From: a virus
Virus record (IMG/VR): IMGVR_UViG_3300027861_000034
Span: 1-58,630 of that record
Length of the DNA stretch: 58,630 nt
Strand: one strand, 5' to 3'
Shown here: piece by piece, positions 8,557-16,444 of the stretch
How positions within the stretch are numbered: the first letter of the stretch is position 1
Layout: every line of letters starts with the position of its first letter
Notes under the pieces: generated by a model
Seen by the model: the letters and a program-made list of their open reading frames with translations, nothing else
Databases searched by the model: none
Told to the model about the DNA's origin: nothing
Program-made: the position numbers and the translations under genes

Positions 8557-9057
8557 ATGAGTAAGGATTTTAACACAAACACAAATAATCATGATGAGTG
8601 GCTAACCCCAAAATATATTACTGAGGCTTTAGGTGAATTTGACCTAGACCCTTGTAGCCCAGGAGAAAGGAGGCCGTGGGACACCGCAAAAGAACACATA
8701 GGTTTACCTCAAGATGGGCTCGCTACAGAGTGGGCAGGTAGGGTTTGGTGCAATCCTCCATATGGGAGAGAAACATTCATATGGCTAGAAAAATTAGCAA
8801 ACCACGGGAATGGAATGGCATTGATTTTTGCGAGGACAGAAACAAAGGGTTTTCACTCTGAGGTTTGGGAAAAGGCTCATAGCGTATTCTTCTTTAAGGG
8901 TAGATTGAAATTTTGCAAAGTTGATGGTACTACCAAAGATTCTGCAAACGCACCAAGTTGTTTAGTCTCTTATTCAGAGAGCGATACGTTAAAAATAGAA
9001 GATGCGATCTTTGAAGATAAAATAATTGGTAGACTAGTTAAAATTAAAAATTGCTAA
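8557..9057 (+). CDS. phage DNA N6-adenine methyltransferase (Dam type)
   Basis: Matches the phage Dam family by eye: the N-terminal signature DEWLTPKYI, the segment FDLDPCSP, and the catalytic NPPY at residues 66-69, followed by YGRETFIWLEKL. At 166 aa it has the usual length for this compact family. It transfers a methyl group from S-adenosylmethionine to adenine in DNA, which may protect phage DNA from restriction. Strong AAAGGAG ribosome site. Confidence 0.93.
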   Translation: MSKDFNTNTNNHDEWLTPKYITEALGEFDLDPCSPGERRPWDTAKEHIGLPQDGLATEWAGRVWCNPPYGRETFIWLEKLANHGNGMALIFARTETKGFHSEVWEKAHSVFFFKGRLKFCKVDGTTKDSANAPSCLVSYSESDTLKIEDAIFEDKIIGRLVKIKNC

Positions 9058-9082
9058 CAATTTAAAGAGGAGAAAAAAGGAA

Positions 9083-10015
9083 ATGAATTATGCAGAAAGA
9101 CAAAGAAAGTGGATGAAAGAAAATAATGTCCACGTTGGCGACAAAGTGAAGGTTGTTCGCAAAGCAGACGATTACGAAGATGGGTGGGGTGACAGTTGGG
9201 TTGAAAAAATGGATGAGATGTTTGGTGGTGTTTACGAGATTGTAGAAAATGATGACGTTATAGGAGAAGAGGATGGGCTTCTTCTCAAATTCAACAAAGA
9301 CCTCGACTTCCATCTCCCATATTTCTGCCTTGAAGTTGTAGGAGACAAAATCGAGCAAACCAAAGATAACCATCTGTTAAGAGAGGAGGAGGAAGAAGTA
9401 GAGTTAATCAATGGCAACATCTACCACATCACTTGCCATCGAACTGACGACTCTCCTAGCGAATGGATCTATCGCTACGACAACTCAATCGGTGGTAGAA
9501 CTCGATGCAATGGTTCATACGAGGTATTTGCCGATGAAGATAAATATTGGGAAGGGAGAGGTTTTGTTGCAGATGAAGATGAGATTGAATCCATTCGTAA
9601 GGCTACCAAGGAAGAGAAAGATATTTTCCTAGAAGCAGAGTGCAGATGCATAGAGAAAGAAGCTAGATACCAACAACGAGTAGATCAGTTCTACGAAGAG
9701 CACGAAGAAGACCAATTGTGCGCAGACTATTCTGCCGAAGCAGGAGAGGTCATAAACTCCATTAAATTTGGGTATAGCAAACCAAAGAATAAGTACTCAA
9801 GAGAGATCTTCCCTAACGTCTTCATTGACGTTTACGATGTCCTCAGAGCATTTAAAGTGGAAGATGGAGCTTTACAGCATCTTATCAAAAAAGCCCTAGC
9901 TGATGGACAGAGAGGGCATAAGGATCAGATGCAAGATAGGATTGATATTCGAGATAGTGCAGAGTGCGCTATTCGGAATTTAAAAATAAAAATAAAAATT
10001 GAGGAGAATGAGTAA
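9083..10015 (+). CDS. hypothetical acidic protein (310 aa)
   Basis: GAGGAG precedes the ATG. The N-terminal 80 residues contain an SH3-like pattern (VHVGDKVKVVRKAD then GGVYEIVEND) common in small phage proteins. Acidic runs (EEEEEVE near residue 103) and helical, charge-rich segments follow. No catalytic motif seen. The stop overlaps the next ATG. Confidence 0.65.
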   Translation: MNYAERQRKWMKENNVHVGDKVKVVRKADDYEDGWGDSWVEKMDEMFGGVYEIVENDDVIGEEDGLLLKFNKDLDFHLPYFCLEVVGDKIEQTKDNHLLREEEEEVELINGNIYHITCHRTDDSPSEWIYRYDNSIGGRTRCNGSYEVFADEDKYWEGRGFVADEDEIESIRKATKEEKDIFLEAECRCIEKEARYQQRVDQFYEEHEEDQLCADYSAEAGEVINSIKFGYSKPKNKYSREIFPNVFIDVYDVLRAFKVEDGALQHLIKKALADGQRGHKDQMQDRIDIRDSAECAIRNLKIKIKIEENE

Positions 10016-10248
10016 TGGATATTTATTTTGCAATAGGAACATTTGTTTCTGTATTCCTCTTACTCTATTCATGCAGAGAAGAGAGTGGAGTCGCGCTTCT
10101 ATCATCTTTGATGTTGTTTGTTACCTGCGTAATCGCACTAACAAGCCACCAAGATAGATATAAAGAAGGTCAAATAGATGCCATCAACGGAAAAATTAAA
10201 TATGAGCAAATAGAAACTAAACAATGGAAATTAAAGGAGAATGAGTAA
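10015..10248 (+). CDS. small membrane protein (77 aa)
   Basis: Two hydrophobic segments (about residues 3-18 and 26-42) indicate a two-pass membrane protein with a charged C-terminal tail. GAGGAG lies upstream and the start overlaps the previous stop. Role unknown; a holin is possible by topology, but nothing supports lysis here. Confidence 0.6.
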   Translation: MDIYFAIGTFVSVFLLLYSCREESGVALLSSLMLFVTCVIALTSHQDRYKEGQIDAINGKIKYEQIETKQWKLKENE

Positions 10249-10458
10249 ATGGAGAAGATTTTATTGGAGTATGACGAAGGAGCAGGGTTGTTGTTAGACA
10301 AAAATGGAAATCAAGTTTACGGAGCTGTTAATCTAGAGGGCTTTGAACAAGAAGATCTCAAAGCCCAACCAAACAATGTATCTGAGCTAGTAAACTTAAA
10401 GACGAACGGTTTCACCACCGAAGAAATAATTAAAATGAAACAAGGAGGAATCCTGTAA
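10249..10458 (+). CDS. hypothetical protein (69 aa)
   Basis: AAAGGAGAATGAGTAA leads into the ATG, abutting the previous stop. It has a C-terminal helical pattern NLKTNGFTTEEIIKMKQGGIL. It immediately precedes the clamp gene and may be coexpressed with it. Function unknown. Confidence 0.6.
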   Translation: MEKILLEYDEGAGLLLDKNGNQVYGAVNLEGFEQEDLKAQPNNVSELVNLKTNGFTTEEIIKMKQGGIL

Positions 10459-10459
10459 C

Positions 10460-11458
10460 ATGAAAATCGAAACAAGTAAACTAAAAGAAAATCTTAAGAT
10501 TCTAAGTGGAGCACTCGGAAAGACAGATTACGAAAACAAATTCTACTTTCGTGAGAACAAAATCTACGCCATCAGCGGTGCGCTGTTTATTAGTGTAGAT
10601 TTTGATAACGATCAAGAATTTACAGTAGATGGGAAGAGTTTTACAGCTTTCATCAACAAGGTGAAGGCAAAGGAAATTGAAATTGAGATTGGAGAGAATG
10701 TAACAATCAAAACAAAGAAATCTCGTTCACAATTCCCACTATATAAAGAGGAGCAAGCTATCCCAACAGAAATCTTTGACACTCCTCTCACTCAAGCCCC
10801 AGTCAACTTTGCTGAAGCAATCGAGACAGTAGGCTATGCGTGTTCGAAGAATAAAGCTACTCCTCATTTAGGTGGTGTTATGCTACGAGGAGGCGAAGCA
10901 ACCGCCACTGACGGAAGGCAAATTAGTGTCAGTGATTTGGGTGGTGAAATTGATGGAGAGCATATCATCCCAAAATCGGTTGTTAAATACACTAAAGATC
11001 TAGGGATTAAAGAATACGCATTTGAGGGCGATTGGTTCGTCTTTTCAACTCTTGAGGGTGTAGAGATCGCTTGTTCAACTTTAAGCGGAGAATACCCCTC
11101 AAAAGCCCAAATAGATGGGATTTTGGATGTATCTCCCGACAGTAGTATCATCTTCCCTGTAAATGAGACGATTGATGCACTAGAGATTTGTTCAGTATTC
11201 CTATCTACAGTTGACGATCTGAATAAGCTAGTCGGCTTTGAGATCAAGGGTGGTGTGGCGAAAATGACTGCTAAATCTTTGAGTGGAAAGCATCAAGCTA
11301 AAGTGGCTGTTGAGTTTGATGGAGAAGTGACGTTTGGGATCAACCCATCATATTTTGCCAACATCTTGAAGAAAACTGATAGTGTTGGTGTTAAGGATGG
11401 TCGGATGCTGTTTGAAAGTGAAGATAATCGTTGTATTATTGCGTTGGCTGAACTTTAA
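10460..11458 (+). CDS. DNA polymerase III beta-type sliding clamp
   Basis: Length (332 aa) and sequence pattern fit a beta clamp of three repeated domains: MKIETSKLKENLKILSGAL opens domain I, ATDGRQISVSDLGG resembles the conserved ATDGHRL turn, and the C-terminal domain ends in a strand with CIIALAEL, the place where bacterial clamps end in MPMRL. It would encircle DNA and tether the host polymerase. It is the last gene before a strong terminator. Domain count is inferred from length and spacing. Confidence 0.85.
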   Translation: MKIETSKLKENLKILSGALGKTDYENKFYFRENKIYAISGALFISVDFDNDQEFTVDGKSFTAFINKVKAKEIEIEIGENVTIKTKKSRSQFPLYKEEQAIPTEIFDTPLTQAPVNFAEAIETVGYACSKNKATPHLGGVMLRGGEATATDGRQISVSDLGGEIDGEHIIPKSVVKYTKDLGIKEYAFEGDWFVFSTLEGVEIACSTLSGEYPSKAQIDGILDVSPDSSIIFPVNETIDALEICSVFLSTVDDLNKLVGFEIKGGVAKMTAKSLSGKHQAKVAVEFDGEVTFGINPSYFANILKKTDSVGVKDGRMLFESEDNRCIIALAEL

Positions 11459-11480
11459 ATAGCCAATAAGCTCCACCAAG

Positions 11481-11520
11481 AGGCGAGAGGATGTAAAAAT
11501 CTTTTCGCCTTTTTTGTTTT
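11481..11520 (+). terminator. rho-independent terminator after clamp gene
   Basis: A 12-bp stem AGGCGAGAGGAT / ATCTTTTCGCCT (two G-U pairs) with loop GTAAAA is followed by TTTTTGTTTT. It lies 22 bases past the clamp stop and closes the replication operon of part A. Confidence 0.88.
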
Positions 11521-11527
11521 AAACGAT

Positions 11528-11556
11528 TTGCATGTTGTTTTAGTTGGGTCTATATT
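11528..11556 (+). promoter_or_regulatory. sigma70-like promoter
   Basis: TTGCAT (11528-11533) and TATATT (11551-11556) are separated by 17 bp, just after the terminator and 36 bp before the next ATG. This would start the second forward operon of part A. Confidence 0.55.
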
Positions 11557-11591
11557 CACTTATCAACTAACAAAATAAAGGAGATAAGAAG

Positions 11592-11996
11592 ATGATCGAC
11601 CTAAAGAAAATCCAAGATGACGCTGAACTATTTATAAGCGAATTGGTTCTAAAAAATGTTCAGCCCGAAATTGAAAGGGTTTGCAAAAAATACAATATTG
11701 GCTATTCTTCGGGTATGGGAACATGGAGTTGGAGTGATCTAGGCGGTATTGAGTTAGATGATAGCGATAGTCACTTATTCAACTTTGATGACCACTGTGA
11801 AACTCTAAGAGATGAGGGTGAATATTTCGACTACACCTTGGGGCACTTTGTTGAAATGAAAGGGTGTATGGAAGAGGTGGCTAAACTAAATGAGATACTA
11901 GGTGAAAATATTGTTGGTACACAGGAAATTTCTTGGTATACATATAGTTGCAATAAAGCTATAGTAAAAACTGTCCACCCAAGAGCGTGGATGTAA
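11592..11996 (+). CDS. hypothetical protein (134 aa)
   Basis: AAAGGAGATAAGAAG before ATG. It is the first gene after the promoter at 11528. The sequence has GTWSWSDLGG and acidic segments, giving a soluble, acidic product. No recognised family. Confidence 0.65.
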   Translation: MIDLKKIQDDAELFISELVLKNVQPEIERVCKKYNIGYSSGMGTWSWSDLGGIELDDSDSHLFNFDDHCETLRDEGEYFDYTLGHFVEMKGCMEEVAKLNEILGENIVGTQEISWYTYSCNKAIVKTVHPRAWM

Positions 11997-12014
11997 TCTA
12001 AATGAGAACAAAAA

Positions 12015-12227
12015 ATGCATAAAGTAAAATTAGAAGAGGTAGCAACCGATCAAATCCGACAAATAATTTGTAGCGCCTCAAGCTCAAAGGGATTCAAATC
12101 AATAACCCTAGTTGTAGATATCCTAGATGACGAAATGTACTATGAACTAACGACCAATCGAATCACCATCGAAGAAAATGGTTGTCTAGAGTGGATCATC
12201 GAGAAGTATAATAAAATTGATATTTAA
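12015..12227 (+). CDS. hypothetical protein (70 aa)
   Basis: Poor Shine-Dalgarno (AATGAGAACAAAAA). A strand-helix pattern (GFKSITLVVDILDDEMYYEL) suggests a small alpha/beta fold. Unknown. Confidence 0.5.
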   Translation: MHKVKLEEVATDQIRQIICSASSSKGFKSITLVVDILDDEMYYELTTNRITIEENGCLEWIIEKYNKIDI

Positions 12228-12236
12228 GGAGAACAA

Positions 12237-12647
12237 ATGACAACTTATCCACCACTCAATCTCCACAACACTTTCCATATAGGTAAATATATCGGAGAGG
12301 GAGTTGGAGCAATCATCGAAAAAGATCCAAAATATGTTAAATGGATGATTGAAAACAAAGCAATAGATGTTAGTGTAGAAGTAGTAGACAAACTAAACGA
12401 GGTGAACAAAATGAAAAACGCAACACAAGAAACCGAAACAATCTACGTTGACACTATCATGTGGGAAAGCACAAACGACATGGACAGAATTGTTTACAGC
12501 AAGAAACATTATTCTGAAGATGGGATTACAACTCTATGTGGTAAAGCAGTACCAAGCGGAACGGCAGACGTTTACGGAACTTATGGCGGTGCTGATTGCA
12601 AACGATGCCAAAAGAAAGCAGAGAAATTAAACGCTAAAATTAATTAA
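12237..12647 (+). CDS. hypothetical protein with exonuclease-X-C-like N-terminus (136 aa)
   Basis: AAGGAGAACAA precedes the ATG. The N-terminal ~45 residues, IGKYIGEGVGAIIEKDPKY then VKWMIENK, match the small domain found at the C-terminus of exonuclease X proteins and in DUF3820 proteins. A second half contains CGKAVPSG and CKRCQKKA, a possible zinc site. It may be a fusion of two mini-domains. The last codons lie inside an AATT microsatellite. Confidence 0.6.
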   Translation: MTTYPPLNLHNTFHIGKYIGEGVGAIIEKDPKYVKWMIENKAIDVSVEVVDKLNEVNKMKNATQETETIYVDTIMWESTNDMDRIVYSKKHYSEDGITTLCGKAVPSGTADVYGTYGGADCKRCQKKAEKLNAKIN

Positions 12648-12667
12648 TTAATTAATTAATTAATTAA
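12638..12667. repeat. AATT tetranucleotide microsatellite
   Basis: About 7.5 tandem AATT units run through the stop codon of the preceding gene. A small GGGG-TGAAAG-CCCC hairpin follows at 12671-12684. Copy-number slippage would alter only the spacer after the stop. Confidence 0.85.
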
Positions 12668-12702
12668 AAAGGGGTGAAAGCCCCACAGTTTAGAGGTGTG
12701 AT

Positions 12703-12831
12703 ATGAAGTGTTCTTATTGCGAAAAAGAACACAATCCCAACAAAACAAAATGCAGGGTAATTGATTTAAGGCAAAATGTACTGAGAATAAAATGGCTGTT
12801 AAAAGATTCTTTAATCAGAGAGAAAGCATAA
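12703..12831 (+). CDS. hypothetical Cys-containing peptide (42 aa)
   Basis: GAGGTGTGAT before ATG. MKCSYCEKEH gives a CxxC near the start and a third Cys at residue 17; the rest is a basic helix. Probably a tiny zinc-binding protein. Confidence 0.45.
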   Translation: MKCSYCEKEHNPNKTKCRVIDLRQNVLRIKWLLKDSLIREKA

Positions 12832-12848
12832 CAATTTAAAGGTGTAAA

Positions 12849-13142
12849 ATGAATAAATCAAAACTAGATAAAATAAATAAGGCTGTGAACTCAGTCTATA
12901 TTTATGAGCGTAAGCTGAGTATCTCACTGAAAGCATTGTCATCATTGCTAACGGAACAGGTAGAAGTGGAGGGACTGGCATTAGATGCAACAATCCTAGA
13001 TGGAGATGGTATCGCTGTTATTCCTGTTCAACTTGATGATGCAGAATTTAATTTAAGGGATGACAACACGACAATCAATATAATGGAAGTAATAAAAACA
13101 CTACCGATCAAAGACATAAACGACCTACCAACTCCATTTTAA
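12849..13142 (+). CDS. hypothetical protein (97 aa)
   Basis: AAAGGTGTAAA before ATG. An N-terminal helical half is followed by a strand-rich half (DATILDGDGIAVIPVQLDDAE cut here for length). No family recognised. Confidence 0.55.
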   Translation: MNKSKLDKINKAVNSVYIYERKLSISLKALSSLLTEQVEVEGLALDATILDGDGIAVIPVQLDDAEFNLRDDNTTINIMEVIKTLPIKDINDLPTPF

Positions 13143-13151
13143 GGATACGAT

Positions 13152-13377
13152 ATGACCAACCAACAAGACCTAGCAAAGAAAACCAACTAATCAAGAGCGA
13201 GTAGAGAAGGCGTTAGATTTCTTAAAAGGGCAATTCGATAGCGTTGTTATTATCGCAACAAAACACGAAGATGGAGAAACACAAGCGTATTCAGAGCAAG
13301 ATGGAAACTATTATGCAATAGAAGGTAGTGTCCAATCTTGGCTTAACGGAGATGATTTACTAATGGAGGATTTTTAA
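13152..13377 (+). pseudogene. small gene interrupted by a +1 shift
   Basis: The ATG frame (MTNQQDLAKK) stops after 12 codons at TAA. The frame one base further on is open from 13174 to 13377 and reads like a real protein (QERVEKALDFLKGQ then GETQAYSEQDGNYYAIEGS). Removing one A from the AAAA run near 13180 joins them into a 74-aa protein. It is either a homopolymer sequencing or assembly error, a natural frameshift mutation, or, less likely, programmed frameshifting. Confidence 0.6.
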
Positions 13378-13378
13378 G

Positions 13379-13549
13379 ATGTTGATTTATGTGATAGGTG
13401 CGTTATTAGCTTTTGGATTAGCTTTTCAGATGGAAAGTGAAAATGAATCAAAAAGTTGGGGATTTATATTTGCATTCTCTTTCCTTTGGTTTATATTGGT
13501 TCCGTGGTTTATAATATTTTTAATAGCTGATAAAATAAAAGGAGAATGA
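13379..13549 (+). CDS. small two-pass membrane protein (56 aa)
   Basis: Follows the stop of the damaged gene by one base. Two hydrophobic stretches (residues 2-17 and 28-50, rich in Trp and Phe) are separated by a charged hairpin. A holin is possible by size and topology, but there is no lysis context. Confidence 0.5.
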   Translation: MLIYVIGALLAFGLAFQMESENESKSWGFIFAFSFLWFILVPWFIIFLIADKIKGE

Positions 13550-13550
13550 A

Positions 13551-14084
13551 ATGAACAGAGAAGATACAAAGAAAGCGTTGGAAGTGATGGAGCATTATGT
13601 AAATGGTGGTGAAGTGGAAGTTCAAAACGAATTTGGGCGTTGGCAATGGCAAGAGATCTTTGAGCCTGCATGGGATCTTGTGTCAAGTAACTACAGAATC
13701 AAGAAAGCCACCTCAGATGAATTTATGAAGAAGATTGAAGATGTTCTATCTCGATTAGGAGATGAAGATGAAGTGGAATTCTACGTTCCGAACGAGCAGA
13801 GCTCGAAAGAGCTTCAAGATGTATTATTTCAGTATGGGTATAAGTGGCGTGGTGGGTGTGACTATAATCACACAAACTCAGAGTGCCTACTTATCCGTGT
13901 AGAAACAGAGAGCATCACATACCACTCAAAGGTAGATTATGACGAATTCGAAGATGATGTTTCATGGAGGATCGACCTAAAAAATGAAACAATCACCGAT
14001 CTTCGCCCCAAAACAGAAGAACTAACAATCGCCCAACTTGAAGAGAAACTAGGATATAAAATTAAAATCGTAAAGGAAAACTAA
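13551..14084 (+). CDS. hypothetical protein (177 aa)
   Basis: GGAG in the previous gene's end serves as ribosome site. The first ~50 residues (ALEVMEHYVNGGEVEVQ, then NYRIKKA) resemble a short domain with a W...YRIK ending that recurs in many phage proteins. The acidic middle and a final helix (IAQLEEKLGYKIKIV) are unassigned. Confidence 0.65.
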   Translation: MNREDTKKALEVMEHYVNGGEVEVQNEFGRWQWQEIFEPAWDLVSSNYRIKKATSDEFMKKIEDVLSRLGDEDEVEFYVPNEQSSKELQDVLFQYGYKWRGGCDYNHTNSECLLIRVETESITYHSKVDYDEFEDDVSWRIDLKNETITDLRPKTEELTIAQLEEKLGYKIKIVKEN

Positions 14085-14085
14085 A

Positions 14086-14262
14086 ATGGATCATATAACA
14101 ATAGAAATTAAAGATAAGTACTCAGAAGTGAGAGTAGTAGTGCCCCACTTCGATGAAGACCCAACAATTTATGACATGGCTCAAGCCCTAACTCAAGCTT
14201 TGCTTGGGATGGGTTATTGTCAAGAATCAATAGATAAAATTTTAGTTGGAGAGGGGGTATAG
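14086..14262 (+). CDS. hypothetical protein (58 aa)
   Basis: Begins just after the preceding stop. The pattern of a strand pair then a helix (DMAQALTQALLGMGY) suggests a compact alpha/beta protein. It abuts the next gene. Confidence 0.5.
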   Translation: MDHITIEIKDKYSEVRVVVPHFDEDPTIYDMAQALTQALLGMGYCQESIDKILVGEGV

Positions 14263-14263
14263 G

Positions 14264-14488
14264 ATGGTGGATGTATTGAAGAATATCGAGGAGTTAGAGG
14301 ATTTTGTGTTTGACAATTCGGTTGAGCTTTTAGACACATTTGCAAAAGGACTCCCCGAAGAGCTCATCTCCGTTTCATTCGGGAGTGAGAGAGTCGAGAT
14401 AGTGTATATGCTTGAGTGTGGTCAGCATGTCGGAGATGGAATTAAGATGGATAAGTTCCTTGAGTGGAAAGAAGAGATTGAAGGATAA
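14264..14488 (+). CDS. hypothetical protein (74 aa)
   Basis: GAGGGGG then ATG at 14264 is preferred to 14246. Acidic, helix then strands. No family recognised. A short region with a T-run (14539-14545) follows, but I see no clean terminator stem. Confidence 0.55.
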   Translation: MVDVLKNIEELEDFVFDNSVELLDTFAKGLPEELISVSFGSERVEIVYMLECGQHVGDGIKMDKFLEWKEEIEG

Positions 14489-14556
14489 TTAACGTCCCAA
14501 GTTGGTTCAAACTCGTACCTTGAATTTCAATGAGGGGCTTTTTTGTGAGGTGAATT

Positions 14557-14688
14557 ATGCGGTGTTTAACAATCAAGCCTAGATGTCAGTATAATTTTAA
14601 AGGTGAGTGTTGTAAAGGTTCAAAGAAGCAAAAAGAACTTTCAGTTTTAGCTAGAAAATTGAGGAACAAAAAAAGAGGTAAGGTATGA
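14557..14688 (+). CDS. small basic Cys-rich protein (43 aa)
   Basis: GAGGTGAATT before ATG. Four cysteines (residues 3, 10, 18, 19) precede a strongly basic tail. Possibly nucleic-acid binding. It overlaps the next start by four bases. Confidence 0.5.
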   Translation: MRCLTIKPRCQYNFKGECCKGSKKQKELSVLARKLRNKKRGKV

Positions 14689-14855
14689 AACTTGTGAAAG
14701 GTAAAAAATACAGATTCAAATATCAAGATGAGGAGCTTATATATATAGGCTATAACTTTAGTGGTAATGGATTTTGGCATCAGTTTACGAAAAAAGGAAA
14801 GGTCTAGAGTGAGTTACTAGATTCAGATCTTCACATAATTGAAGATGATGTTTAA
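14685..14855 (+). pseudogene. small gene with in-frame amber codon
   Basis: The frame from ATG 14685 reads 40 residues to TAG at 14805-14807 and then stays open for 15 more codons (SELLDSDLHIIEDDV) to TAA at 14855. The downstream part looks like the natural acidic end of the protein, and TGG to TAG would restore it (KVW-SELLDSD). It is either a truncated product, a nonsense mutation or suppressed amber. Confidence 0.55.
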
Positions 14856-14893
14856 TTCCAACTAACCAACAATTTAACTAAGGAATTCGGATT

Positions 14894-15115
14894 ATGAGAG
14901 AATTTGTATCTAACTACAAAAACGAAGTATGTGAGTACATCGACAATGAGGAGGGTGGGAAGTCTTTAATCCCTATAAGCTCAGATTTCGTCGCATCTAT
15001 GTTAAACACTATGGAGGGGAAGATAGAGAATGCAAAGGCGTGTTTGGTCTGTGTCCCAATTGCAGATCCCTCAGAGATTTGTGATAATGCTTACGAGATA
15101 CTTAATTCAAAATAA
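14894..15115 (+). CDS. hypothetical protein (73 aa)
   Basis: AAGGAATTCGGATT before ATG. Two Cys near the centre (CLVC) and an acidic surface. No family. It starts a run of cassettes whose stops are followed by TAACGAA-type linkers. Confidence 0.55.
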   Translation: MREFVSNYKNEVCEYIDNEEGGKSLIPISSDFVASMLNTMEGKIENAKACLVCVPIADPSEICDNAYEILNSK

Positions 15116-15127
15116 CGAAGGGGGAAT

Positions 15128-15307
15128 ATGATTAAAGGAAACACAAAAGCCAGATTTAAAGAGCTTGAGAAAGTTATTGAAGAGAAGAACGCAAAACTTA
15201 ACTGTATTCTGATTCAATGTAGCGTTGTCGGAAAGCTTTTGAACGAGGGTGAGATATCTAGGGCGAGTAAGAAAATAGAGCAGATTGCAAGGTTTGCAAC
15301 AGTCTGA
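15128..15307 (+). CDS. hypothetical protein (59 aa)
   Basis: GGGGGAAT before ATG. Helical, charged, coiled-coil-like (FKELEKVIEEKNAKL). Unknown. Confidence 0.5.
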   Translation: MIKGNTKARFKELEKVIEEKNAKLNCILIQCSVVGKLLNEGEISRASKKIEQIARFATV

Positions 15308-15333
15308 ACAACGAACAATAAATTGAGGTGAAT

Positions 15334-15627
15334 ATGAGCGATAACAACGGTAAAAGAAAGGTCTGTAAGTGTGGGTCAAATGTGTTCCGCATTATTGCAA
15401 CAACCTCATGCGATAAGTGTCATTGCAACGGTGTGTGGGATGATGAAGAAACAAGCTATACACACGACTTGAAGATCATTAAAAAGATGGATAGTGATAT
15501 TGCAGTACGTGAGCAATGTGGGGATGAAGGTGAGTGCGATATGGGATCAAATGAAAACAATGGTTGTTGGCTTTTTGAATGTGTTAATTGCGACAGTCAA
15601 GAAATGATACCAAGAACAGAAGTATAA
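15334..15627 (+). CDS. zinc-binding protein (97 aa)
   Basis: GAGGTGAAT places the start at 15334. It has Cys pairs CKC (10-12), CDKCHC (26-31) and CVNC (83-86), plus others, which suggests a zinc-ribbon protein. Such small metal-binding proteins dominate this part of the window. Confidence 0.6.
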   Translation: MSDNNGKRKVCKCGSNVFRIIATTSCDKCHCNGVWDDEETSYTHDLKIIKKMDSDIAVREQCGDEGECDMGSNENNGCWLFECVNCDSQEMIPRTEV

Positions 15628-15660
15628 CGAGTCGTTTAAACCAACAATGAGGGGGAGTGT

Positions 15661-15813
15661 ATGAGATCGAGAGAATATATGTTTGAAAGAACGAGAGACA
15701 AATTGTTAATTGCAGAGAAAAGAAGCAAAGCAGTTAATTTAAACGACAGAGAGATTGAACTAATACAAGAGATAAAAGAGATCGCAGATAGAATTGATAA
15801 CGACTCTGAATAA
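15661..15813 (+). CDS. hypothetical helical protein (50 aa)
   Basis: GAGGGGGAGTGT before ATG. All-helical, strongly charged product. Stop is followed by CGAACAATAGGAG. Confidence 0.5.
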   Translation: MRSREYMFERTRDKLLIAEKRSKAVNLNDREIELIQEIKEIADRIDNDSE

Positions 15814-15832
15814 CGAACAATAGGAGCACAAA

Positions 15833-16006
15833 ATGAGTAACGGTTTAACAATAGAACAGGGTGACTGCACTATAGATATTAAGAATTGTGATGCAGGTCT
15901 TCTTTGGATTAAAGTTAAAAACAATGTAATGCAGACAGAGTGTAGCACACAGATAACAAAAGAGAACAGGAATAAGATTCAACAGTTTTTGAATCACTCC
16001 GTTTAA
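15833..16006 (+). CDS. hypothetical protein (57 aa)
   Basis: AGGAGCACAAA before ATG. Three cysteines, mixed strand and helix. Stop followed by CGAAGGGTGAGG. Confidence 0.5.
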   Translation: MSNGLTIEQGDCTIDIKNCDAGLLWIKVKNNVMQTECSTQITKENRNKIQQFLNHSV

Positions 16007-16023
16007 CGAAGGGTGAGGTAAAT

Positions 16024-16209
16024 ATGAGCGACCTAAGAAGTCAATTAGATAGTGTGAGGTGTTCGAAGAATCTAATAAATAATTATGTAGCATCTCAAAC
16101 TATTGTTTTTGACAAAATGGCAACTGATGCTGATTTTGAATTGAGAAAGCTAGATATTCAAGAGGAGCGACTAAAGAAGAAAATTAGAGAAGAGAACAAC
16201 TCTGAATAA
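16024..16209 (+). CDS. hypothetical coiled-coil protein (61 aa)
   Basis: GAGGTAAAT before ATG. Helical with heptad-like Leu/Ile spacing in the second half (LRKLDIQEERLKKKI). It is the last gene clearly belonging to part A before the shared repeat. Confidence 0.5.
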   Translation: MSDLRSQLDSVRCSKNLINNYVASQTIVFDKMATDADFELRKLDIQEERLKKKIREENNSE

Positions 16210-16211
16210 CG

Positions 16212-16338
16212 AACAATGAGGTGATATAATGTTAAGACCATGCCCGTTTTGTGGGAGTAAAGCAAACCTGTACGAGACAGAAGGGAAAGACTGGGTTGTT
16301 GAGTGCACAGGTAGGAAATGCGAAGTATTACTTTTTGA
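16212..16338. repeat. 127-bp repeat, internal copy
   Basis: Identical over 127 bases to the end of the window (58504-58630). The base before each copy differs (G at 16211, C at 58503). It covers the ribosome site and the first ~36 codons of the Lar-like gene. This is the junction between parts A and B. Confidence 0.95.
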
Positions 16339-16423
16339 TGATATGGACTGGGGTAAGAAAAACTACGACGCGGAAACAAATGTAATTAAAAAATGGAATA
16401 CGCGAAAGCGCAGTCCGAAATAG
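16229..16423 (+). CDS. Lar-like restriction alleviation zinc-finger protein
   Basis: A 64-aa protein with the Lar-family layout: LRPCPFCGSKANLY at the N-terminus (CPFC knuckle), a central VVECTGRKCEV pair, and WNTR near the C-terminus. In coliphages Lar relieves type I restriction by boosting host modification; many family members are uncharacterised. GAGGTGATATA precedes the ATG. The first 110 bases of the gene recur at the window end. Confidence 0.85.
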   Translation: MLRPCPFCGSKANLYETEGKDWVVECTGRKCEVLLFDDMDWGKKNYDAETNVIKKWNTRKRSPK

Positions 16424-16444
16424 GAACCATAAATTGAGGTCAAA

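Noticed and set aside
14500-14520. T-loop-like GGTTCAAACTC suggesting a tRNA
   Set aside because: The flanking bases do not form the TPsiC stem and no acceptor or anticodon arm can be built.
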